In this document: positions 7,511 through 14,922 of the stretch, in pieces
Position numbering within the stretch: position 1 is the first letter of the stretch
Layout: each line of letters opens with the position of its first letter
NCBI GenBank assembly: GCA_001313085.1
Contig: BBFE01000068.1
Coordinates: forward strand, 1 to 15,733
DNA length: 15,733 bases
Source: Paenibacillus sp. JCM 18996
Lineage (GTDB): Bacteria > Bacillota > Bacilli > Paenibacillales > NBRC-103111
Direction: 5' to 3'
Made by a program: the position numbers and the translations under genes
Notes under the pieces: model-generated
The model's input: only the letters and a program-made list of their open reading frames with translations
Database searches by the model: none
What the model was told of the DNA's origin: nothing

Positions 7511-8074
7511 TTACTCGGCAAAGCCTTCTTTTACAATATCAAGCAAACCGGTTTCGGGGTTCATGATCAGGCCGTGCACCGGAACATCTTTCGGCAGAAG
7601 TGGATGGGAGCGGACAATATTGACGCTGCGGGTCACGCTCTCTTTTACATCGTCGAAGCCTGTCAGCCATCTGTCAAGGTCTATCCCGGAGTTCCTTATC
7701 GTACTGATGGTCTCGTCGCTGATTCCACGCTCGCTGGCTTTGGCGAGAACGGATTGCGGATTCAAGGCCGTCATGCCGCAGCCGTGATGGCCGATGACGA
7801 AAATCTCTTTCGCCTGCAGTTCATACACAGCAACCATGATGCTCCGCATTACGCTTCCGAAAGGATGGGAGATGATGGCTCCGGCGCTTTTAATAATTTT
7901 GGCGTCTCCGTTGCGCAGGTTCATCGCTTTGGGCAGAAGCTCCACCAGCCGGGTGTCCATGCAGGTTAGAATGACCATGCGTTTATCCGGGAATTTATCG
8001 GTCAGAAACTCCTCGTAATCCTTGTTCTCAACAAACTGGCGGTTATACGTTACAATCTCATTCAGTAAACTCAT
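7511..8074 (-). CDS. Beta-class carbonic anhydrase
   Basis: Intact 187-residue protein catalysing CO2 + H2O to bicarbonate + H+ with a zinc ion. The conserved CMDTRL has C38 (zinc), D40 and R42 (the regulatory dyad), and GHHGCGM gives H96 and C99, the remaining zinc ligands in the HxxC pattern. The length and the VRSHPLLPKDVPVHGLIMNPETG ending match the compact bacterial clade found in Bacillus and Paenibacillus. ATG at 8072-8074 has GGAG a few bases upstream. The HesB/YqkB-like gene stops 23 bp upstream, so the two are likely co-transcribed. Cytosolic. Confidence 0.93.
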   Translation of the reverse strand: MSLLNEIVTYNRQFVENKDYEEFLTDKFPDKRMVILTCMDTRLVELLPKAMNLRNGDAKIIKSAGAIISHPFGSVMRSIMVAVYELQAKEIFVIGHHGCGMTALNPQSVLAKASERGISDETISTIRNSGIDLDRWLTGFDDVKESVTRSVNIVRSHPLLPKDVPVHGLIMNPETGLLDIVKEGFAE

Positions 8075-8097
8075 CGGTCATCCACTCCAATACAGGT

Positions 8098-8421
8098 TTA
8101 TCTTTTATCTATTATATTTAAGTTTGCGTTGTAGATCTGGTTGTCGCTTTTCAATACGTAACGATGAGAACCGGGCAAATAGTCGATGACCATTTCCTCT
8201 TCAAAATATACCTCATGCTTCCGGTCCACTATAACGGGGAAGGGTTCGCCTTCAAGCTCCATATCGTACTCCCTCGACCGGGACACCAGCCAAATGGCGG
8301 GTACGCCGTTCACCGCGCAGCCGCATCCCTCCGAATCGAACACCAGTTTCATAAAAGCCGGCTTCTCCTGAATGGAGTGGTTGATTTCATAAACAGCGGT
8401 ATCCGTAAAAGTTATATGCAT
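8098..8421 (-). CDS. HesB/IscA-like iron-sulfur cluster biosynthesis family protein (YqkB-like)
   Basis: Intact 107-residue protein; ATG at 8419-8421 with AGGAGG (8429-8434, minus strand) at ideal spacing. It has the HesB-like beta fold start MHITFTDTAVYEI, a cysteine pair in SEGCGCAVNG (C33, C35), and a C-terminal NLNIIDKR. Unlike classical A-type carriers it lacks the C-terminal CxC, as do YqkB proteins of Bacilli, so cluster binding is not assured. It leads a likely operon with the carbonic anhydrase gene. Confidence 0.82.
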   Translation of the reverse strand: MHITFTDTAVYEINHSIQEKPAFMKLVFDSEGCGCAVNGVPAIWLVSRSREYDMELEGEPFPVIVDRKHEVYFEEEMVIDYLPGSHRYVLKSDNQIYNANLNIIDKR

Positions 8422-8468
8422 GGTCTGTCCTCCTTTTTTTCAATATTTTATCATATTATCCGTTTCTG

Positions 8469-8497
8469 TTGCGAATGAATTAGTTACCCGCTATGAT
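8469..8497 (+). promoter_or_regulatory. Sigma-A promoter for the M32 carboxypeptidase gene
   Basis: TTGCGA at 8469-8474 and TATGAT at 8492-8497 are separated by exactly 17 bp and lie 33 bp before the GTG start. The -10 matches five of six consensus bases and the -35 four of six. AAAGGGG (8515-8521) supplies the ribosome site. Confidence 0.6.
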
Positions 8498-8530
8498 GAA
8501 CATAATTATAGTTGAAAGGGGCGGTCGCCT

Positions 8531-10037
8531 GTGAGCCGAATCGAAGAATTCAGAGCATACATACGCAAAATGAGAAACTATGAAGAAGCGCTTGGCCTGC
8601 TTTACTGGGATTTACGGACCGGCGCCCCCAAAAAAAAGGCGTGAATACCAGGTCCGAGGTCATCGGCATGCTTTCGGGAGAGCACTTCCGGATGACGACT
8701 TCGGAGGAGATGGGCCGTTATGTGGAGGAGCTGTCGCAGCCCGAACAGTTTGAAGCTTGAGCCGCGTAGACCGCCGCATGGTGGCCGAAGCGAAAAAAGG
8801 ATTACGAGCGCAGCAGCAAAATTCCGGCGGATAAATTCGAAGCCTACGTGGTACTGACGTCCCAGGCCGAATCCGTGTGGGAGGAAGCGAAGCGCAATAA
8901 CGATTTTGCAGTATTCCAGCCCTATTTGGAGAAAATTGTGGCGATGAAGTCCGAATTTGTGGAGCTTTGGGGCTACGAAGACAACCGGTATGACACGCTG
9001 CTGGATATGTATGAAGAAGGAATGACGGTGAAAAAAAAGCTCGACAGCGTATTCGGGGCTCTCCACGGCAGGCTGGTGCCTCTGCTGTCCGAGATTCAGG
9101 GGGCTGCCCAGCCGGACACCTCTTTCCTGCATCAAAGCTTCGACACCGCAAAACAAAAGCAGTTCTCCCTGTTCATCCTGGGGCAGCTGGGCTATGATTT
9201 TGAAGCGGGGCGGCTGGACGAGACGGTGCATCCTTTTGCAACGGGGCTGAGTCCAGGCGATGTCAGGGTCACTACGCGATACCTGCCGAACGATGTGGTA
9301 AGCGCGCTGTTCGGTACGATCCACGAATGCGGCCACGCTCTGTATGAACAGAATGTGTCACCCGATTTGATAGCACTTCTCTATGCTCGGGCACATCAAT
9401 GGAATCCACGAATCGCAGTCGCGTTTCTGGGAGAACGTCGTCGGGCGCAGCGTTCCGTTCTGGAACCGGTACTATGGAGATCTGCAGAAGCAGTTTCCGG
9501 GGCAGCTCGATCAGGTGCCTGTGGACGTTTTTTTACAAAGCGATCAACCGGGTGGAGCCTTCCCTGATCCGGATTGAAGCGGACGAACTCACTTACAACC
9601 TGCATATAATGGTGCGGTATGAGATCGAGAAGGGCCTTTTCAACGACTCGTTCAAGGTGAAGGACCTCCCGGAAGTGTGGAACCAGAAGTACAAAGACTA
9701 TCTCGGCGTATCACCCAAGACCAATGCGGAAGGCGTGCTGCAGGATGTGCACTGGGCCGGCGGCGATTTCGGCTACTTTCCGTCTTATGCCTTGGGCAAC
9801 ATGTACGCCGCGCAGATTGCGCATACGATGCAAAGGGATATGCCGGAGTTCGACCTGTGGGTCGGGCAGGGAAACCTGGAGCCGATTAAACATTGGCTGG
9901 TTGAGAAGGTGTACCGCCACGGCAAGGTGCTGACTCCGAACGAAATTATTACTTCCGTGACGAACGAGGAGTTGAATCCGGAATATCTGGTGGAGTATTT
10001 GGAACATAAATATAAGCCGCTGTACGGTTTGAAATAG
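8531..10037 (+). CDS. ypwA: M32-family metallocarboxypeptidase (frameshifted by homopolymers)
   Basis: Removes C-terminal residues from peptides using a metal ion. The joined reading starts at GTG 8531 ([27 protein letters not shown]) and contains the M32 motifs: DVRVTTRY (the DXRXT motif) at about 244, [10 protein letters not shown] (HExxH at about 264), [16 protein letters not shown] (third metal ligand), [21 protein letters not shown] and a Trp/Gly-rich [24 protein letters not shown]. Slips at 8630 (A8 for A6), 8757, 8793, 9373, 9401 and 9528 break the frame; corrected length is 501 residues, the usual size for the Bacillus enzyme. A terminator follows at 10042. Cytosolic; no signal peptide. 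Gene name by analogy to B. subtilis. Confidence 0.92.
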
Positions 10038-10041
10038 AGGG

Positions 10042-10067
10042 GGACCCGCAAGGGTTCTTTTTTTTTT
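10042..10067 (+). terminator. Terminator after the M32 carboxypeptidase gene
   Basis: GGACCC (10042-10047) pairs with GGGTTC (10052-10057, one G-T) around a GCAA tetraloop, followed by ten T. Confidence 0.85.
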
Positions 10068-10141
10068 GTTGGCAGGCACCCTCCGCACCTTTTCTGGGCT
10101 TATGCATAGGATGGAGTACATATATTATTGGAGGGATTTGT

Positions 10142-11148
10142 ATGAAAAAAAAGGGCTATCGCTGCTCATCGTTGTAATGGTCAGCTTGGGGGTGCTGCTC
10201 TCGGGATGTGCCGGAAGCAACGGGCAAACCCGGAAAATCCGGATAGGTGAAGTCACTCGCTCAATTTTTTTACGCTCCTGAATATGTCGCGATGACGCAG
10301 GGCTTTTTTTTCAAAGAGGAAGGGTTGGACATTGAGCTCACCACGACACCCGGCGGGGATAAGACGATGACGGCGCTTCTCGCAAACAACATTGACGTGG
10401 CGCTCGTCGGTTCGGAAACTTCCATTTATGTGTACCAGCAGGGCTCTGACGATCCGGTCATAAACTTCGCCCAGCTGACGCAAACGGACGGGACTTTTCT
10501 TGTAGCGCGCAAGCCGATTGCGAATTTTGATTGGAACAGCTTGAAGGGCGTGACCTTCCTTGGACAGAGAAAAGGCGGAATGCCCCAGATGGCAGGAGAG
10601 TTCACGCTGAAAAAAGCACGGCATCGACCCGAAAAAAGGATTTGAACCTGATACAGAACGTGGAGTTTGCCAATATCCCGCCTGCCTTCATATCCGGTAC
10701 CGGCGATTATGTTCAAATGTTCGAGCCGCAGGCGACTATTATCGAGAAGCAGGGCAAAGGGTATGTGATAGCGTCCTTCGGCACCGAGAGCGGAAAGCTT
10801 CCTTATACGTCTTTTATGACGAAAAAAAAGCTATCTAAGCAAAAAAAACTCCGCCGATCTGCAGAAATTCACCAATGCCATCCATAAAGCCCAGAAATGG
10901 GTCCAGGAAAAAAAAGCGTAAATGAAATCGCCGCTTCCGCAGCTCCTTTCTTCCCGGACACCGACATCGAGATCGTGCGTGCAGTGGTGAAGCGATATAA
11001 GGATCAAGGTTCTTTCGCGACCGATCCGATCATTGACGATAAAGAGTGGGATAATCTTCAGACTGTAATGGAAGCCGCCGGGGAATTGAAGAAAAGAGTG
11101 GATCTCAAGACGCTGGTCGACAATTCTTTTGCGGAAAAAAAGCAGTGA
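10142..11148 (+). CDS. NitT/TauT-type ABC transporter substrate-binding lipoprotein (frameshifted)
   Basis: Captures a small solute outside the membrane for the ABC importer encoded next. ATG at 10142 follows GGAGGG (10130-10135). The signal sequence ends in a lipobox L-S-G-C with C22 as the lipidated residue. The mature part reads KIRIGEVTRSIFYAPEYVAMTQGFF, then EEGLDIELTTTPGGDKTMTALLANNIDVALVGSE and IYVYQQGSD, the typical opening of SsuA/THI5-like binding proteins. Slips at 10145, 10265, 10610, 10632, 10822 and 10908 (all extra A or T) break the frame; corrected length is 332 residues. T8 at 10304 and A8 at 10841 are in frame but may each carry three extra bases. The ligand (sulfonate, pyrimidine or another) cannot be told from sequence. 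Confidence 0.88.
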
Positions 11149-11264
11149 AGAACGTGAAATGACCGGTCAAACCGCCGCAGGCGGGCTGCTGTCCGGGTTG
11201 GGGCATGCACGAGAGCGCCGGGCAGCATACTTGCGGCAATCACAGCATACAAGGGGGCAAGGTC

Positions 11265-12041
11265 GTGATACCTGCCGTTGATGTGAATGATGTTACGCAT
11301 GTATATGTAAATGAGAGCGGGGCCGCCCTGGCGATCGAGAAAATCAATCTGACGCTCACGGACGGAGAATTCGTCTCTTTGGTGGGCCCGAGCGGCTGCG
11401 GCAAAACGACGCTGCTGTCCGTTATTGCCGGCTTGATTACACCTGCTCGGGGGACGGTTGAGATTGCGGGTCAGCCCGTGAAGGGGCCTACTCCGAAGGT
11501 GGGCTATATGCTGCAGCAGGATTTTCTGTTCCCATGGAGAACGATCGGCGAGAATGCAGTCATAGGATTGGAGCTTATGGGCTGCCTGACGTCCGAGAAA
11601 AAGGCGTTCACGCTGCATCTGCTGGAAGAATTGGGGCTTGGGCAGTACGTGCATAAATACCCGAACGAACTGTCGGGAGGAATGAGGCAAAGGGTCGCGC
11701 TGGTGCGCACTTTGGCGACTGAGCCGGAGCTTTTGCTGCTCGATGAGCCTTTCGCGGCATTGGATTATCAGACGAAGCTGCAGCTGGAAGATCTTATATT
11801 TCAAACGTTAAAAGACCACCGCAAGACCGCCTTGCTCGTAACCCACGATATTACCGAAGCGCTGGCGATGAGCGACCGGGTCATTGTGCTGGAGCCGAAC
11901 CCGGGCAAAATCCGCACGGAAGTCGTCATCCCGCGCCGAATCGCCGAGACTCTTCCTGTCCAGTCCCGCGATCAGGAAGGCTTTCATGCTTTGTTTCGCG
12001 CGATCTGGAAGGAATTCGAGTCCATGGAGAGAAAGAGGTGA
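11265..12041 (+). CDS. NitT/TauT-type ABC transporter ATP-binding protein
   Basis: Hydrolyses ATP to drive the importer. It has Walker A GPSGCGKTT (41-49), Q-loop YMLQQDFLFPW, ABC signature LSGGMRQR (136-143), Walker B LLLLDEP (156-162), D-loop ALD and the switch histidine in LLVTHD (H194). I place the start at GTG 11265 because AAGGGGGC lies just upstream and homology begins at once (VDVNDVTHVYVNESG); an in-frame upstream start at 11205 would add 20 residues without family resemblance. From 11265 the product is 258 residues, normal for the family. This is one of the few long genes here without a frame break; its single A5 run (11587-11592 region) has the right length. Gene order: binding protein, ATPase, permease. 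Confidence 0.92.
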   Translation: MIPAVDVNDVTHVYVNESGAALAIEKINLTLTDGEFVSLVGPSGCGKTTLLSVIAGLITPARGTVEIAGQPVKGPTPKVGYMLQQDFLFPWRTIGENAVIGLELMGCLTSEKKAFTLHLLEELGLGQYVHKYPNELSGGMRQRVALVRTLATEPELLLLDEPFAALDYQTKLQLEDLIFQTLKDHRKTALLVTHDITEALAMSDRVIVLEPNPGKIRTEVVIPRRIAETLPVQSRDQEGFHALFRAIWKEFESMERKR

Positions 12042-12047
12042 CCTTTC

Positions 12048-12878
12048 ATGGAATCCGGGAGGAAGCCGCTTATTAATGAAATGGCGGAGCCGCAGATTAT
12101 CTACGAACGTTTTCTGGGCAAAAGAAAAAAGGCAGTCGCTGTATGTGCTCACTGCGCAGATTTTGCTGCTCCTTTTGTTCGTCGGCAGCTGGGAGGCGGC
12201 AGGCAGGGCCAAGTGGATCGATGTGCTGCTGTTCAGCTATCCCAGCAAGATCGGATGGCTGCTCAGGCAAAAGCTGATGGACGGCTCGCTGCTGCCCCAT
12301 GTCGGAATCACGGCGGTGGAGACAATAGCCGGTTTTATCCTTGGAACGCTGTGCGGACTGGGAATCGCAGTGGTCATTTGGTGGAGTCCTTTTCTGGCCA
12401 GGGTGCTGGATCCCTACTTCGTAGTTCTAAACGCTCTGCCGAAGGTCGCTTTGGGACCGCTGTTCATTGTCGCGCTGGGATCCGGGATGCTTTCGATTAT
12501 ATCGACCATTCTTTCAATTACGGTCATTATAACGACTTTGGTCATTTATTCTTCTTTTAAAGAGGTGGATCCCAATTACATCAAGGTGGTGCGGGTGTTT
12601 GGCGCGGGCCGCAGGCAGGTATTTACGACGGTCATTCTGCCCGCTTCAGTTCCGTCGATCGTATCCGCGCTAAAAGTCAATGTAGGCCTAGCTGGGTCGG
12701 CGTCATTGTGGGCGAGTTCCTTGTTGCCAAGCAAGGATTAGGTTATTTGATCATTTATGGGTTTCAAGTGTTTAATTTTACGCTGGTCATCGGCAGCTTG
12801 TTCGTTATTGCTATCGTCGCGACCGTTATGTACCAGGCCGTTGCCCTGCTGGAGGCAAGAATCGTGCGCAAGCAGTAG
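12048..12878 (+). CDS. NitT/TauT-type ABC transporter permease (frameshifted)
   Basis: Membrane channel of the importer; ATG six bases past the ATPase stop. The joined reading has a short cytosolic N-terminus, then membrane segments ([92 protein letters not shown]). The ATPase-contacting EAA loop reads [22 protein letters not shown]. Homology ends with [18 protein letters not shown], a family hallmark that lies past a lost base at 12693. An extra A at 12125 is the other slip. Corrected length is 276 residues, normal for the family. A terminator follows at 12901. Confidence 0.9.
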
Positions 12879-12900
12879 CTGGTGCAGTGGAGCAAGCATG

Positions 12901-12920
12901 AAGCCCTTGGAGGGCTTTTC
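12901..12920 (+). terminator. Terminator of the ABC transporter operon
   Basis: AAGCCCT (12901-12907) pairs with AGGGCTT (12911-12917) around TGG, followed by a T-rich stretch. Confidence 0.75.
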
Positions 12921-13002
12921 TTGTTTAAGCAATGCATTTGTGACCTGGCCCGAAATCAGTTACGATGAAGACGATACTTTCTAACGGGCGGGGTTAAAAA
13001 AA

Positions 13003-14031
13003 ATGGGTCTTCGAATCGTCAAGTCGGCTGTGGCTTCCGTGCTTTCCATTTATTTGGCAACGGCTTTCGGATTGCATTCTCCGAATTCGACCGGGCTGCT
13101 CGCCATTCTGGGTGTAGAGGTGACCAAGAAGAGAGGGCTGACCGTTTCGCTTAAGCGGATTGGAGCCTCTCTGCTCGGGCTGTTCATCGCCTCTTTGTTA
13201 TTCAGTGTATTCGGGTTTCACGCATGGGTGGTCGGCTTCTATATTATGACCGCGTTTCCGCTGCTCAGCCGCCTGAACCTCAGTCAAGGCATCGTCACCT
13301 CTTCAGTTGTCATGTTCCACTTGTTATTGTATCAATCGACAAGCTTCCAGGTCATTTTGAATGAAGTGTATTTGCTCCTGTTGGGATTGGGTACTGCGAC
13401 CGTCATTAATTTGACCTACATGCCCAAGGTGGACGAAGAGCTGCTGGACGTGAAGGGGCAGGTGGAGCAATTGTTTTCCTCCATATTTAAGGAACTGGCG
13501 GGACATCTGAAGGACCAAGTGCATATATGGGACGGAAAAGAGCTGCTGGAAGTGTCCGAAACGATAGAGAAAGGGTTGAAGCTGGCCGAAAGATCCAGGG
13601 AAAACGCGCTGATCTCGGAGGACCGCAGCTGGATTACTTATTTTGTAATGAGGCAGCAGCAGCTCGATATAATACACCATATGGTCGATTTAACCTCGCA
13701 AGTGTATATGAGGCTTCCCCAGGCGGAGCGGCTTATTTTCATTTTTTTTGAGGAATTAAGCAAGGACGTGAAATCCGATTATTATACGGGAAGATGCGAG
13801 CAAGCTTTAAAAGAAATGGGAGAAAATATGCTCAATATGCCGCTTCCGGCGGGCAGAGTGGAGTTTGAAATTCGGTCCGCTCTGCTTCAGCTGCGCCTGG
13901 AACTTCTAAACTACCTATCCATCGCCAAGAAAAAAAAGAAGAAAAAAAACAGGGTCGTCAAGAAAATTGAACAAACTTCCAAAATAGTTGTCACCCTAGA
14001 CGAATGTCCTGCATACAATTTAAATGAATGA
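13003..14031 (+). CDS. Aromatic acid exporter (ArAE/DUF939) family membrane protein
   Basis: An open frame of 342 residues; ATG at 13003 follows a G-rich site (12985-12993). The N-terminal half carries four to five membrane helices (VASVLSIYLATAFGL; IGASLLGLFIASLLFSVFGF; WVVGFYIMTAFPLL; VVMFHLLLYQ; VYLLLLGLGTATVINLTY). The motif GLLAILGVEVTKKRGLT is typical of the family. The C-terminal half (from MPKVDEELLDVKGQVEQLF) is a helical cytosolic domain as in B. subtilis YqjA-type proteins. The true C-terminus is doubtful: two A8 runs (13930-13937, 13942-13949) create an odd lysine tail, and the frame then runs through what looks like the cotE promoter. A stop at 13970 or 13987 in another frame is likelier. 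Substrate unknown. Confidence 0.8.
   Translation: MGLRIVKSAVASVLSIYLATAFGLHSPNSTGLLAILGVEVTKKRGLTVSLKRIGASLLGLFIASLLFSVFGFHAWVVGFYIMTAFPLLSRLNLSQGIVTSSVVMFHLLLYQSTSFQVILNEVYLLLLGLGTATVINLTYMPKVDEELLDVKGQVEQLFSSIFKELAGHLKDQVHIWDGKELLEVSETIEKGLKLAERSRENALISEDRSWITYFVMRQQQLDIIHHMVDLTSQVYMRLPQAERLIFIFFEELSKDVKSDYYTGRCEQALKEMGENMLNMPLPAGRVEFEIRSALLQLRLELLNYLSIAKKKKKKKNRVVKKIEQTSKIVVTLDECPAYNLNE
13992..14020 (+). promoter_or_regulatory. Mother-cell sigma-E/sigma-K-like promoter for cotE
   Basis: CATACAAT at 14012-14019 is an exact match to the sigma-E -10 consensus as I know it. CACC at 13992-13995 fits the sigma-K -35 (mACm) with 16 bp to CATA, though the sigma-K -10 ending is TT instead of TA. 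No good sigma-E -35 is seen. In B. subtilis cotE is driven by both factors. It sits 35 bp before the cotE start. Confidence 0.5.
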
Positions 14032-14053
14032 TTGTATGGAGGAGGTAGAAAGG

Positions 14054-14619
14054 ATGTCCTTAGATAGAGACATGCAATGCAGAGAGATCATCACCAAGGC
14101 AGTCTGCGGCAAAGGTCGTAAGTTCTCGCACGTCAGCCATACCGTGACGCCGTCGAATGCTCCTTCCAGCATCCTGGGGGCCTGGATCATCAATAACCAA
14201 TATGAAGCGGTGGGTTCAGGGGACGGCGTAGAGGTAGTGGGTAGTTACGACATCAATATTTGGTATTCTTACGACAGAAATACCAAAACAGACGTTGCCA
14301 AAGAAACGGTCTCTTATGTAGAAGTCGTGCCGCTCTCTTACCTAGACAAAAAAAACACAGGTCTTCCACAGCAGAGGTTTCGGCGGTCGCAACGCAGGAA
14401 CCGAACTGTGTGGAAGCAAGCGTATCCGCTAACGGCAACAGTGTCATTATCCGTGTGGAACGCGAGTTTGCGGTGGAACTGACGGCGGAAACCAAGGTAT
14501 GTGTGCACGTCTGCAGCCACTGCTCGGATTACGATGAAAAGCACGTTGATTTCGACAGCGCGGACGACGGCGATTTCGAGGATCTCGATCCGGAATTGGT
14601 TGATGACGAGCTGAATTGA
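14054..14619 (+). CDS. cotE: Outer spore coat morphogenetic protein CotE (one frameshift)
   Basis: CotE assembles the outer coat around the forespore in the mother cell. ATG at 14054 has GGAGGT at 14041-14046. Family motifs in order: CREIITKAVCGKGRKFS, PSSILGAWIINNQYEA, EVVGSYDINIWYSYDRNTKTDVAKETVSYVEVVPL, then after the break EPNCVEASVSANGNSVIIRVEREF and ETKVCVHVC, ending in an acidic tail. A8 at 14348-14355 should be A6; corrected length is 187 residues, close to B. subtilis CotE. The acidic C-terminus is the part known to bind coat partners in B. subtilis. A terminator is not immediate; the next hairpin is at 14781. Confidence 0.95.
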
Positions 14620-14922
14620 CGCACGGTTGTTTCGTAGTTGACAACAGAAGTTCCTCCCTGGGTTCCGGTTGCAACCTGCCGTGCTGGACTCGAATGATTC
14701 GCTGCAATTCGACCCGAACCTGACTTTGCCCTCCGCTCCAACGAACTTGATACATCATATGTTGAGCAAAGAGTTTCGGCAGAGGCATATGCCTCTTTTT
14801 TTTGTATTACGGCGGGTTTGCAGTAAAAATGGGCGTTTTTTCATTGGACTGCCTAAAAGCAACGGCAATGAACCGCAGAGCTTGGCCTCACTGTGTGAGG
14901 ATGAAATTAGGGGGCGAGGTCC
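14620..14922 (+). other. Spacer between cotE and the ligase-type gene
   Basis: No gene is supported here. The first 160 bp are not AT-rich and contain small palindromes (GGTTGCAACC near 14666; CGAAT-G-ATTCG near 14692), so a structured 3' leader or decayed coding sequence is possible. A strong terminator lies at 14781. Between it and the next start, CCTCAC-TGT-GTGAGG (14886-14900) forms a small hairpin upstream of the ribosome site. Confidence 0.4.
14781..14803 (+). terminator. Terminator downstream of cotE
   Basis: AGAGGCATATGCCTCT (14781-14796) is a perfect palindrome followed by a run of eight T. Confidence 0.8.

Noticed and set aside
8601..9336. Minus-strand open frames opposite the M32 gene
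   Set aside because: They are high-GC antisense frames of a well-supported peptidase gene and show no domain pattern.
11205..11264. Longer N-terminus for the ABC ATPase from ATG 11205
   Set aside because: The extra 20 residues lack family similarity, and GTG 11265 has a good ribosome site.
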